A DNA stretch of 64,000 nt, taken from an uncultured Collinsella sp. (GTDB lineage Bacteria; Actinomycetota; Coriobacteriia; Coriobacteriales; Coriobacteriaceae). Positions within the stretch are counted from its first letter, which is position 1. Each line of letters starts with the position of its first letter. The stretch lies in the NCBI GenBank assembly GCA_958407555.1, contig CATYJC010000001.1, forward strand, positions 1-64,000, in the 5' to 3' direction. The translations under genes were made by a program, and so were the position numbers. This document shows, piece by piece, positions 8,123 to 15,279 of this stretch. The notes under the pieces were generated by a model. The model was not told where the DNA came from and made no database searches. It worked only from the letters and a program-made list of their open reading frames with translations.

Positions 8123-9286
8123 ATGCAGGCATCGCAGCGTCTCGACCGCTTTGGCGCGGAGGTCTTCGCCTCGCTCAACAACAAACTTCTCGCGCTGAAG
8201 GCTCAGGGCAAGACCATTTACAACATGAGCGTGGGCACGCCCGACTTTAAGCCGTACGGCCACGTGGTCGATGCGCTCACACAAGCCGCCCAGGATCCCG
8301 AGATGTGGAAGTACGCCCTGCGCGACCTGCCCGAACTCAAGCAGGCCGTGTGCGATTACTATGAGCGCCGCTTTGGCGTTTCGGGCATTACGCCGTCCAT
8401 GGTGCAGTCGTGCAACGGCACGCAGGAGGGCGTGGGCCATTTGGGCCTGGCCCTGCTCGATCCGGGTGACACCATCCTGGTTCCCGATCCGTGCTACCCG
8501 GTCTTTGAGGCGGGTGCGAAGATCGCCGATGCCAAGCTTGAGTACTATCCGCTGGTTGCCGAGCATAATTACCTGCCCTATGTGGCGGGTATCGATCCCG
8601 AGGTGGCCGACCGTGCCAAGTACATGATCGTGTCACTGCCCGCCAATCCGGTGGGCTCGGTGGGCACGCCCGAGATCTACGAGGAGATCATCGCTTTCGC
8701 CCACGAGCACGACCTGTTGATCGTCCACGATAACGCATACTCGGACATTGTGTTCGACGGCGAGCCGGGCGGCAGCTTCTTGCAGTATCCCGGCGCGCTC
8801 GAGGTGGGCGTTGAGTTCTTCTCGCTTTCCAAGTCGTTTAACGTCACCGGTGCGCGCATCGGCTTTTTGGTCGGTCGCGAGGATGTGGTCTCGGCCTTTG
8901 CCAAGCTGCGTGGCCAGATCGACTTCGGTATGTTCTTCCCGATCCAGAAGGCTGCTATCGCTTGCCTGAACGGTCCGCGCGATGAGGTCGAGGCGCAGCG
9001 TCTGAAGTACCAGGAGCGCCGCGATGCTCTGTGCGACGGTCTTGAGGGCCTGGGCTGGGAGCGTCCCAACGCGCATGGCTCTATGTTTGTGTGGGCCAAG
9101 CTTCCTGGCGGTCGCACCGATTCCATGGCGTTTTGCGAGGAGCTCATGGAGAAGGCCGGCGTTGTGGTGACGCCGGGCGCGAGCTTTGGTCCTTCGGGCG
9201 AGGGACACGTGCGCATGGCGCTGGTCCTGCCGCCCGATCAGATCGCTTTGGCTGTCGAGGCCATTCGCGAGGCGGGCCTGTATTAG
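8123..9286 (+). CDS. Class I/II PLP-dependent aminotransferase
   Basis: 387 residues of fold-type I aminotransferase. The Schiff-base lysine is in SLSKSFNVTGARIGF. The substrate-aspartate region NPCYPVF-like VPDPCYPVFEAG and NPVGSVGTPEIY are present, as is the conserved HDNAYSDIVFDG. The C-terminal arginine region is VRMALVLPP. Overall similarity is to the aspartate / LL-diaminopimelate / N-acetyl-DAP aminotransferase group. Because this genome uses the acetylated DAP route (dapH and a deacetylase at 15280-20647), the missing N-acetyl-amino-oxopimelate aminotransferase could be this protein; that is inference. The ATG at 8123 follows AAAGGTGG. Other amino acid substrates remain equally possible. 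Confidence 0.8.
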   Translation: MQASQRLDRFGAEVFASLNNKLLALKAQGKTIYNMSVGTPDFKPYGHVVDALTQAAQDPEMWKYALRDLPELKQAVCDYYERRFGVSGITPSMVQSCNGTQEGVGHLGLALLDPGDTILVPDPCYPVFEAGAKIADAKLEYYPLVAEHNYLPYVAGIDPEVADRAKYMIVSLPANPVGSVGTPEIYEEIIAFAHEHDLLIVHDNAYSDIVFDGEPGGSFLQYPGALEVGVEFFSLSKSFNVTGARIGFLVGREDVVSAFAKLRGQIDFGMFFPIQKAAIACLNGPRDEVEAQRLKYQERRDALCDGLEGLGWERPNAHGSMFVWAKLPGGRTDSMAFCEELMEKAGVVVTPGASFGPSGEGHVRMALVLPPDQIALAVEAIREAGLY

Positions 9287-9432
9287 AAAGTTGTCTCGGC
9301 TCGTCAATAGCTCGAAACCGATTTCGTGCAGTTATTTTACGAATTCTGCAAACAATTTCGGTAAACGGTCGATTTTTGGCTGCGAATAGGAGCATAATCA
9401 AAGTCCCGATTGGATGTATTGGGATTACGGCA

Positions 9433-9466
9433 AGCCGCTCGGGTCGTTCCCGGGCGGCTTGTTTGT
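9433..9466 (+). terminator. Hairpin with short T run in the ldh leader
   Basis: AAGCCGCTCGGG pairs with CCCGGGCGGCTT across a short TCGTT loop and is followed by GTTTG. It sits about 20 bases before the ldh start codon and about 150 bases after the aminotransferase stop. It may end the upstream transcript or act as an attenuator for ldh. Confidence 0.55.
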
Positions 9467-9487
9467 GGAGAGAGATGGGAGTTTCTA

Positions 9488-10438
9488 ATGGTTAACGAGA
9501 AGAAGGTCGCTATTGTCGGCTGCGGTTTCGTCGGTTCGTCTTCGGCGTTCGCGCTGATGCAGAGTGGTCTGTTCTCTGAGATGGTCCTCATCGACGTGGA
9601 CAAGAACCGCGCCGAGGGCGAGGCCCTGGATATCGCGCACGGCATGACGTTTGCCGAGCCGATGAAGATCTACGCCGGCGATTATTCCGATGTCGCCGAC
9701 GCCGCCATGATCGTCGTCACCGCTGGCGCTGCCCAGAAGCCCGGTGAGACCCGCCTGGACCTGGTCAACAAGAACGTCAACATCTTTAAGTCCATTATCC
9801 CCGAGATTAAGAAGTCCGGCTTTGACGGCATTCTGCTCATCGTCTCCAACCCGGTCGATGTTCTGACCTATGCCGCCATCAAGATGTCCGGCCTGCCCGA
9901 GGGCCATGTCATCGGCTCCGGTACCGTGCTCGACACCGGTCGCCTGCAGCAGATGCTTGGTGCCCACGTCGAGGTTGACCCGCGCGACGTTCAGGCCTAT
10001 GTCATGGGTGAGCACGGCGACTCCGAGTTTGTCGCTTGGTCCAGCGCTCAGGTTGCCGGCGTTCCGCTGAACACCTTCTGCGAGCTTCACGGCCACCTGG
10101 AGCACGAAGCCGCCGAGAAGCGTATTGCCGAGGACGTCAAGAACTCCGCCTACACCATCATCGAGAAGAAGCACGCCACCTACTATGGCGTCGCCATGGC
10201 CGTCAAGCGTATCTGCACCGCCGTCATGCGCGATGAGCAGACCGTTCTGCCCGTCTCCTCGCTCATGGTGGGCGAGTATGGCCTGTCCGATCTTGCCATT
10301 TCTATGCCGACTGTCGTTGGCCGCGACGGCGTTGTCTGCCGCGTCCCCGTCCCGCTGGACGATGACGAGCAGCATGAGCTCACCGCCTCCGCCAAGGCCC
10401 TCAAGGACATCATCGACAGCGTCGACTTCTCCTGCTAA
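9488..10438 (+). CDS. ldh: L-lactate dehydrogenase
   Basis: 316 residues. Reduces pyruvate to L-lactate with NADH. The Rossmann motif VGCGFVGSSSAF is near the N-terminus. The specificity loop reads AGAAQKPGETRLD: Gln at the substrate-discriminating position indicates lactate rather than malate dehydrogenase. The active-site region IGSGTVLDTGRLQ and catalytic histidine in GEHGDSEF are intact. Length is standard. The start at 9488 has GGGAG 6 bases upstream. The gene is flanked by hairpins on both sides and is probably monocistronic. It supplies the lactate branch of the fermentation suggested by the acetate genes near 48-51 kb. Confidence 0.93.
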   Translation: MVNEKKVAIVGCGFVGSSSAFALMQSGLFSEMVLIDVDKNRAEGEALDIAHGMTFAEPMKIYAGDYSDVADAAMIVVTAGAAQKPGETRLDLVNKNVNIFKSIIPEIKKSGFDGILLIVSNPVDVLTYAAIKMSGLPEGHVIGSGTVLDTGRLQQMLGAHVEVDPRDVQAYVMGEHGDSEFVAWSSAQVAGVPLNTFCELHGHLEHEAAEKRIAEDVKNSAYTIIEKKHATYYGVAMAVKRICTAVMRDEQTVLPVSSLMVGEYGLSDLAISMPTVVGRDGVVCRVPVPLDDDEQHELTASAKALKDIIDSVDFSC

Positions 10439-10469
10439 ATCAAGCTCTTTTGGGCAACAGGCTACAATG

Positions 10470-10506
10470 AAAGGCGTCCGGGTCCACACGGCCCGGGCGC
10501 CTTTTT
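10470..10506 (+). terminator. Terminator after ldh
   Basis: Thirteen-base stem AAAGGCGTCCGGG (10470-10482) with CCCGGGCGCCTTT (10492-10504, one G-U), ending in five T. A TACAAT box at 10463-10468 immediately precedes the stem. Confidence 0.85.
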
Positions 10507-10536
10507 GGTGCAAAGTAACCTGACCCCAATGCGCCA
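10506..10536. repeat. Short hairpin repeat, left copy
   Basis: TGGTGCAAAG...CCTGACCCCAATGCGCCA. It has complementary ends (TGGTGCA with TGCGCCA) and is nearly identical to 11719-11748, in the same orientation on the other side of the 10554-11714 gene. Confidence 0.6.
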
Positions 10537-10553
10537 TAGTTGATGGGAGGGCC

Positions 10554-11714
10554 ATGTCGGATTCGCCTAATTTTTTGACCTATGCCCAGACGGCGTTTGA
10601 TCCGTTTGAGGAGCGGCCGTTCTGCGCGGTGGATAGCCTGGTCTTTGCGTGGTTGTCCTATTTGCGTTTGCCGGGTGATATGGCGGAACTGGCCGGTTGG
10701 CAGGGGCTGGAAGTGCGTGAGTTGCTGCGTGCCGAGTGCTACCAGGACATGATTGGCGATTTGTGGAATCCAGAGGGGAGCCGCGCCTTGTTGGAGGCCG
10801 TGGCAGCAAGCCCTCGCTACCGTGGCGTGCACGTTTGCGGCTATCGTGCCGTGAGCGATGTGGTGACGACAGAGCAGTTTGCAGCTATGACGTTCCGGTT
10901 TCCGGCGGGGTTTAGTTATCTTTCCTTCCGGGGGACCGACAGCACGATCGTGGGCTGGAAAGAGGACTTTAACATGGCGTTCCGGTGTCCTGTGCCGGCC
11001 CAGGAATCCGCGGCGCGTTATGTGGACGAGGCGGCGGATGCGATTGACGGGCCGCTTTTGTGCGGAGGTCATTCCAAGGGTGGAAACCTTGCGGTGTACG
11101 GTGCGGCGATGTGCTCCGATGTCGCCCGTGAGCGAATCGAGCGGGCGTATTCCCATGATGGTCCGGGCTTCGTCGAGGAGTTTCTGAACGGCGACGCCTT
11201 TGCCGATCTTTCCGGTCGAATCGACAAGACGCTACCTCGGTCGTCGATCTTTGGCATGATGTTCGAGACACAGGAGGACTATGCCATCGTCGAGAGCACC
11301 GAGTTCAGCCTGCTGCAGCACAATCCCTTTAGCTGGGTGGTTGATGGTCGCGACTTCGTGTACTGCGAGCGCCTGTCCGCCGGTGCTCGATACGTTGATG
11401 GTTCCATTCGCGAGATGCTGCTTGCGGTGTCGCCTAGCGAGCGCGAGCGTTTTGTGGATGCGTTGTTCTCCGTGTTTGAGGCTACGGGTGCTGAGCGGTT
11501 TGCGGATATCGCTGGGAATCTGCGTGAGAGCCTGCCCGTGATGCTCCAGGCTGCACAGGGCTTTGACAAGGATACGCGACGCTTTGTCTCGCAGACCATC
11601 GTGGCAATCCTTAAATGCGCACTGCTGCCCAAACGACCCCAGATCGACATGCCCGCTGCCGGCAAGAGTTTGGCAGAACAGCTCGAGGCTTGGCAGTCCG
11701 AGCTCCTGCGCTAG
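10554..11714 (+). CDS. Mbeg1-like (DUF2974) alpha/beta hydrolase
   Basis: 386 residues matching the DUF2974/Mbeg1-like family. The N-terminal quarter is family-specific. An alpha/beta-hydrolase core follows, with the nucleophile elbow LLCGGHSKGGNLAVYG (Ser around residue 172) and a preceding FSYLSFRGTDSTIVGW strand-turn seen in lipase-like folds. A candidate catalytic Asp/His pair lies in AYSHDGPGF and in QHNPFSWVV. There is no signal peptide, so a cytoplasmic lipase or esterase role is likely, with substrate unknown. The start at 10554 has GGGAGG upstream. Both flanks carry a copy of the same 30-base hairpin repeat. Confidence 0.75.
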   Translation: MSDSPNFLTYAQTAFDPFEERPFCAVDSLVFAWLSYLRLPGDMAELAGWQGLEVRELLRAECYQDMIGDLWNPEGSRALLEAVAASPRYRGVHVCGYRAVSDVVTTEQFAAMTFRFPAGFSYLSFRGTDSTIVGWKEDFNMAFRCPVPAQESAARYVDEAADAIDGPLLCGGHSKGGNLAVYGAAMCSDVARERIERAYSHDGPGFVEEFLNGDAFADLSGRIDKTLPRSSIFGMMFETQEDYAIVESTEFSLLQHNPFSWVVDGRDFVYCERLSAGARYVDGSIREMLLAVSPSERERFVDALFSVFEATGAERFADIAGNLRESLPVMLQAAQGFDKDTRRFVSQTIVAILKCALLPKRPQIDMPAAGKSLAEQLEAWQSELLR

Positions 11715-11718
11715 CCAT

Positions 11719-11748
11719 TGGTGCAAAGCACCTGTCCCCGATGCACCA
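11719..11748. repeat. Short hairpin repeat, right copy
   Basis: TGGTGCAAAG...CCTGTCCCCGATGCACCA. The outer arms ATTGGTGCA (11717-11725) and TGCACCAAT (11742-11750) pair perfectly. It differs from the copy at 10506-10536 by a few bases and has no T run. Confidence 0.6.
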
Positions 11749-11780
11749 ATCTTCGATGCGTCTGGGGCGGGCTCGACCGC

Positions 11781-11786
11781 TATACT
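11781..11786 (+). promoter_or_regulatory. Probable -10 box of the nucleoid protein gene
   Basis: TATACT 39-44 bases before the start codon. No convincing -35 box is seen at the right distance. Confidence 0.4.
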
Positions 11787-11824
11787 GGTTCGTGCCGAAA
11801 TCGATCTAGAACGGAATGCCGTAT

Positions 11825-12829
11825 ATGAAAATCAATCACGCGATTCTGCATATCCTGGACTTTGACTCTGCCGTCAACGTTATGAGCCAGCGCGAGTTGG
11901 ATATCGAAAGCCGTACCGTGCGCAACTTCGTGACCACGCATCTGCGCCGCGCACGCACCTCGGCCGACAATAAACGTGCCACGTTTGCCGAGAACTCTGC
12001 GTTTGGCGGCGAGCTCAAGGGCTATTTCTTTGGCGAGCGCGAGTTCGTGGACCTGTCGCAGCAGATTGCGGAGTTTATCTCCTCCGAGCTCACCAAAGCC
12101 GAGAAAGCCGAGTCCACCGACGTGCTCGTGGCCGATTTTGACGACGATGAGGATGCCCGCTGGTTTGCCGTGATGCTGCTGGGCTCCAAGCAGGCTTTTA
12201 TGCACGAAGTGGGCCGCGAGGAGGGGGAGGTGCGCAATGACATCGCGCGCCACTACGCTATTCTGCCAAACCCCTCGCAAAAGGTGCCAAGCTATGCCAT
12301 CGTGCGCGCGAGCACCATGGAGATCGGCTACGTGGACAAGAAACGCAAGATTGCCGGCGAGGACCGTATGCTTATCCCCGATGGCCTGCTGCAGTGCGAC
12401 ACGGGCGTGTCGGGCAAGGAGGTCATCGACACCGTGACGCGTGTGGTCGAGGAAGTCGCCGAGGAGCACGGTGCCAACACGGCCGTGGCACTCGCCAAGG
12501 TTAAGGCTGCCGTTGCCGAGAAGGTTGAGGATGACGAGGAGCTGCCGCCTTGGGATATCGTCGATGAGGTCTTTGAGGACGAACCGGTCATCAAGGAAAG
12601 CGTGCGCGCGGCACTGACCGAGGAGAAGGTTCCCGAGCGCGTTCCCGTGGAGCGCAAGCAGGTCGAGCGCGCTGCCGTGCGCAATCACAAGATCCGTACC
12701 GACACGGGTATCGAAATCAGCTTCCCGGCCGAGATGGGTTCGAACTCCGAATACATCGAGTTCGTCAACGAGCCCAACGGCCTCATCTCCATCGAGCTCA
12801 AAAACATCGGTAGCATCGAGAATCGATAG
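11825..12829 (+). CDS. YejK/NdpA-type nucleoid-associated protein
   Basis: 334 residues with the beginning MKINHAILHILDFDSAV and overall layout of the 37-kDa nucleoid-associated protein family (PF04245). Landmarks include LKGYFFGEREFVDLSQQIAEF and the C-terminal IRTDTGIEISFPAEM followed by IEFVNEPNGLISIELKNIG, which closes most members. E. coli YejK associates with the nucleoid; its exact activity is unsettled. An acidic, Val/Glu-rich segment (about 200-270) links the two halves. The ATG at 11825 fits the family start; an ATG at 11816 adds three residues, and neither has a strong ribosome site. No operon partner: the toxin-antitoxin promoter follows directly. Confidence 0.75.
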   Translation: MKINHAILHILDFDSAVNVMSQRELDIESRTVRNFVTTHLRRARTSADNKRATFAENSAFGGELKGYFFGEREFVDLSQQIAEFISSELTKAEKAESTDVLVADFDDDEDARWFAVMLLGSKQAFMHEVGREEGEVRNDIARHYAILPNPSQKVPSYAIVRASTMEIGYVDKKRKIAGEDRMLIPDGLLQCDTGVSGKEVIDTVTRVVEEVAEEHGANTAVALAKVKAAVAEKVEDDEELPPWDIVDEVFEDEPVIKESVRAALTEEKVPERVPVERKQVERAAVRNHKIRTDTGIEISFPAEMGSNSEYIEFVNEPNGLISIELKNIGSIENR

Positions 12830-12851
12830 GGCTTTTTCTTTCGAATAAAAG

Positions 12852-12893
12852 TCTGGATTATATTTTGAAGTATACTTTGAAATATAATCCAGA
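12852..12893. promoter_or_regulatory. Toxin-antitoxin operator/promoter palindrome
   Basis: A 42-base near-perfect palindrome centred at 12872/12873 with two mismatched pairs. Arms TCTGGATTATATTT (12852-12865) and AAATATAATCCAGA (12880-12893) surround an inner palindrome AAGTATACTT. It contains TATAAT (12883-12888), a perfect -10 box, 24 bases before the antitoxin start. This is the expected layout for autorepression by an antitoxin-toxin complex. Confidence 0.75.
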
Positions 12894-12912
12894 TTATTTT
12901 TTGGAGGTCAAA

Positions 12913-13263
12913 ATGTCCCCACTTGTTCTGGAAAAACCGGTGTTTACAAAAGACCAGGTTGTTTCGGCTACCGAAGCAAGCAAGTCTTTATCTGCCATTC
13001 GTAAACGCGCAAAACGCGCACCACAGTTCATTGCCGATCATAACGATATCGATACCGTGATTATCGACTATGCTGCCTATGAGGAAATGTACGGCGCGCT
13101 GCGGTATCTGCGCGAACTTGAGATAAATCGCATCGCTGCGGATCGAGTCAAGCATGGTCCGCATGAGTTTGTTCCATTTGAGGACGCCTTAACTGCCGAG
13201 GAGCTCGCAGAGTTTGAGTCGATAGATCCGGACGCGATCCCCGATGAGGATCTTTTCGAATGA
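12913..13263 (+). CDS. Type II antitoxin, Phd/YefM-like
   Basis: 116 residues. The N-terminal half has the Phd/YefM pattern: a short strand, VVSATEASKSLSAIRKRAK (helix plus basic patch for DNA binding), then DTVIIDYAAYEEMYGALRY. The C-terminal third is strongly acidic (ELAEFESIDPDAIPDEDLFE), as expected of the disordered segment that wraps the toxin. The ATG at 12913 follows GGAGG by 5 bases; an earlier in-frame ATG at 12865 lies inside the operator and lacks a site. The stop codon overlaps the toxin start by ATGA, giving tight translational coupling. Local GC is lower than in the neighbours, suggesting acquisition. Confidence 0.8.
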   Translation: MSPLVLEKPVFTKDQVVSATEASKSLSAIRKRAKRAPQFIADHNDIDTVIIDYAAYEEMYGALRYLRELEINRIAADRVKHGPHEFVPFEDALTAEELAEFESIDPDAIPDEDLFE

Positions 13264-13604
13264 GTGGGCATTTTGTCGTCGGCTTTTTGAATCGAGACGT
13301 CGAGAAGGAATATCAAAAACTAGATGGATCTCAGCGAAGGCTCGTCCGTATTGCAGTCGCGAAATTAAAGACGCGCGCTGATGAAATTGGAACGCCGCTT
13401 CACGGCGAGCTTGCCGGCTGCAAAAAGATCAAATGGCGGAATGCAGGACTCCGAATGGTTTTTCGAATCCGGGAGGACGGAACGGTTGAGATTGCCGAGA
13501 TCGTGGCAATAGGGCGGCGCGACCGTTCCGAGGTCTATAAGACGGCCGCAGGGCGCCTGTCAAAGCGACCCGCCATGGTTGAATACGACGGAACCCTGAG
13601 ATAG
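13260..13604 (+). CDS. Type II toxin, RelE/ParE superfamily
   Basis: 114 residues. The fold pattern is visible: a helix pair (REVEKEYQKL-like DVEKEYQKLDGSQRRLVRIA), GTPLHGELAGCKKIKWRNAGLRMVF, then EIAEIVAIGRRDRSEVYKTA. The HGELAG...KWR..GLRMVFRI beta-strand core with basic residues is characteristic of RelE/HigB-type mRNA interferases and of ParE relatives. A catalytic His/Lys/Arg set cannot be assigned with certainty. It is translated from an ATG overlapping the antitoxin stop. The terminator of the operon was split by the IS element starting 20 bases downstream. Confidence 0.78.
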   Translation: MSGHFVVGFLNRDVEKEYQKLDGSQRRLVRIAVAKLKTRADEIGTPLHGELAGCKKIKWRNAGLRMVFRIREDGTVEIAEIVAIGRRDRSEVYKTAAGRLSKRPAMVEYDGTLR

Positions 13605-13606
13605 GG

Positions 13607-13624
13607 AAGGCCGAAGTTCCGATG
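13607..13624 (+). terminator. Left half of the toxin-antitoxin terminator, split by an IS
   Basis: AAGGCCGAAG (13607-13616) is complementary to CTTCGGCCTT at 15083-15092, which is followed by a T run. Removing the IS and one copy of the GATG duplication restores a hairpin with a 10-base-pair stem, an 11-base loop and a T tail. The insertion point is inside the loop. Confidence 0.8.
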
Positions 13625-13671
13625 TGAACTGCCTCCCATTTCTTGGACATGAGAAATGGGAGGCTTTCTTT

Positions 13672-14163
13672 ATGCGCGTTGATTTGAGAGTGAAGCATGA
13701 TATCGAGGCCAGGAAGGCGGCCATAGGGCTCTTCGAGCTCGGGCACGGGTATAAATCTGCCGCGATTGCCCTTTCGCTTCCAGCGGAAGCCGTGAGAAGA
13801 TGGCAGGAGATATACCGCGCGTTCGGGAGCGAGGTGCTGCTGCGCATGGACGGAAAGCAGGGCAGGTATACATACGAGCAGAAGGTCGCCGCCGCCTCCG
13901 CCGTCGTCGACCGCGGCATGACGAAGACCGAGGCGATGGCGGCGTTCGGCATAATGTCGATGTCGCCGCTCGATAAGTGGTGCGCGCTATACCGCCGGGG
14001 CGGCGCGGAGGCCCTGCGCCCGAGGCCCAAGGGCCGGCCGAGCGGTTCCAAGGCGAGGCCGCGGACCCGCGAGGAGGAGCTCGAGGAGCGGTGCCGAAGG
14101 CTCGAGGCGGAGGTGGCCTACCTAAAAAAATTTCGCGCCCTGGTCGAGAGGGACGGGCTCTGA
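13672..14163 (+). CDS. IS3-family transposase OrfA
   Basis: 163 residues. A helix-turn-helix region near the start (FELGHGYKSAAIALSLPAEA) binds the element ends. A second HTH-like segment, AMAAFGIMSMSPLDKWCALYRR, follows, and a C-terminal coiled coil (REEELEERCRRLEAEVAYLKK) mediates multimerisation. The ATG at 13672 follows GGGAGG. A run of seven A at 14124-14130, in the frame A AAA AAA, is a canonical -1 slippage heptamer near the C-terminus. Slippage would fuse OrfA to OrfB as in other IS3 members. Confidence 0.88.
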   Translation: MRVDLRVKHDIEARKAAIGLFELGHGYKSAAIALSLPAEAVRRWQEIYRAFGSEVLLRMDGKQGRYTYEQKVAAASAVVDRGMTKTEAMAAFGIMSMSPLDKWCALYRRGGAEALRPRPKGRPSGSKARPRTREEELEERCRRLEAEVAYLKKFRALVERDGL

Positions 14164-15037
14164 CCAGGGTGAAGGCCGAAGCGGTCGCGGCCCTGCGCGC
14201 CGAGGGGCACGCGCTCGGGCACCTGCTCGCATGCGCCGAGCTCAAGATGTCGACCTACTACTACGCCCTCGCGCACCCGCCGAGGCCCACGCGCCCCGAG
14301 CTCCGGGAGGCGGCCGCCGAGATCTTCTCGCGCACCGCCAACGGCTGCGGGCACCGGCAGATAGCGATGTGCCTCAGGGCGGAAGGGGGGGGGCCGTGAT
14401 AGCCGACAAGACCGTGCTCAAGATGATGCGCGAGATGGGGATTCGCTGCGGTATCAGACGCGAGACGGCCTACCACAGGTACAACTCGTACAGGGGCGTC
14501 GTCGGCAGAACGTTCGAGAACGTGATCGCGAGGGATTTCGACGCCGAGGCCCCGTGGCGGAAGCTGGGAACGGACGTCACCGAGTTCAAGGTGGCGGGCG
14601 GCAAGGCCTACTGGGCCCCGACGCTGGACTTCTGCACCAAGGAGATCGTGGCGAGCGACATATCGACCACGCCCGACATGGCCCAGCAGGCGAGGATGCT
14701 CGACGAGCTGCTGCCCAAGATCCCCGAGGGCGCCGCCCCGACCATGCACTCGGACCGGGGCTGGCAGTACCAGCACGCATCATACACATCCAGGCTCGAG
14801 GCCGCCGGCATCGTCCAGAGCATGTCCAGGAAGGCGAACTGCATCGACAATGCCGCCACCGAGCAGCTCTTCGGCCACGTCAAGGACGAGTTCTACCGGG
14901 GTCGCGAGTGGAAGACGTTCGAGGATTTCAAACGCGACCTGGAGGAATACATAGTCCACTGGAATACGAGCCGGAGGCAGGTAAGATTGAAGGGCCTGAC
15001 CCCGGAGGAGTTCCGGAATCAGGCCCTCGCGGCCTAG
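14130..15037 (+). pseudogene. IS3-family transposase OrfB (DDE), frameshifted at a G9 tract
   Basis: The catalytic subunit. The first part is read in the -1 frame after the A7 slip (KAEAVAALRAEGHALGHLL ... CGHRQIAMCLRAEGG). It stops at TGA 14397-14399 just after nine G (14385-14393). The rest continues in another frame (VIADKTVLKMMREMG ... to the TAG at 15035). The DDE triad is present in that second part: DVTEFK, HSDRGWQY and the Glu of NAATEQLFGHVKDEF. Ten G or seven G would restore a single frame. The break could be genuine decay, a sequencing or assembly error in the homopolymer, or a second slippage site. Confidence 0.8.
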
Positions 15038-15082
15038 TCGCTATTTAGGGCGTCCAAGATTTGGGACGCAGTTCAGATGGTG

Positions 15083-15096
15083 CTTCGGCCTTTTTT
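15083..15096 (+). terminator. Right half of the split toxin-antitoxin terminator
   Basis: CTTCGGCC followed by six T. It pairs with 13607-13616 across the IS; see the left half. Confidence 0.75.
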
Positions 15097-15139
15097 GCAT
15101 GGGGCTGAATTACGTTGCAGGTCGAGCATACGTCAGCGA

Positions 15140-15237
15140 AAACGACCCAGAGCGAGCAAGGTGACGTGAAAGAGGAGGGCATTGACCTTCTGGTCATGCC
15201 CGACGATTGAACGTCAGATTGCCGCTCTGGGTCGTTT
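15140..15237. ncRNA. Compound intergenic hairpin, candidate structured RNA
   Basis: A single 98-base fold. The outer stem is 15 perfect base pairs (AAACGACCCAGAGCG, 15140-15154, with 15223-15237). Then GCAA/TTGC, a 2x2 internal loop, TGACGT/ACGTCA, a purine-rich 9x9 internal loop (GAAAGAGGA opposite GACGATTGA), and a tip GGGCA-U-UGACC/GGTCATGCCC with loop TTCT. It has no T run and no open frame. It lies between the IS flank and the 3' end of dapH. Strand and function are unknown. Confidence 0.5.
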
Positions 15238-15252
15238 GCAGCGTCGACTAGC

Positions 15253-15276
15253 TACGCGGTTTGGTAAAACCGCGTA
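15253..15276 (-). terminator. Hairpin at the end of the lysine operon
   Basis: Perfect 10-base-pair stem TACGCGGTTT with AAACCGCGTA, loop GGTA, directly after the dapH stop codon. No T run on either strand, so it may protect the 3' end or need a factor. Confidence 0.5.
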
Positions 15277-15279
15277 ACC

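Larger units (their letters stand above)
13625..15075 (+). mobile_element. IS3-family insertion sequence
   Basis: A 1451-base element. Terminal inverted repeats of 25 bases (13625-13649 and 15051-15075) match at 21 positions and begin TGAACTGC / end GCAGTTCA, with TG...CA termini. The four bases GATG occur directly outside both ends (13621-13624 and 15076-15079), a 4-base target duplication. It carries orfA and orfB. Well-matched ends and an exact duplication imply a fairly recent insertion, although orfB is frameshifted in a G run. Confidence 0.92.

Noticed and set aside
9287..9432. Redox-regulator (Rex) operator before ldh
   Set aside because: No TTGTGA-type half-sites with the right symmetry; only weak T-rich matches were found.
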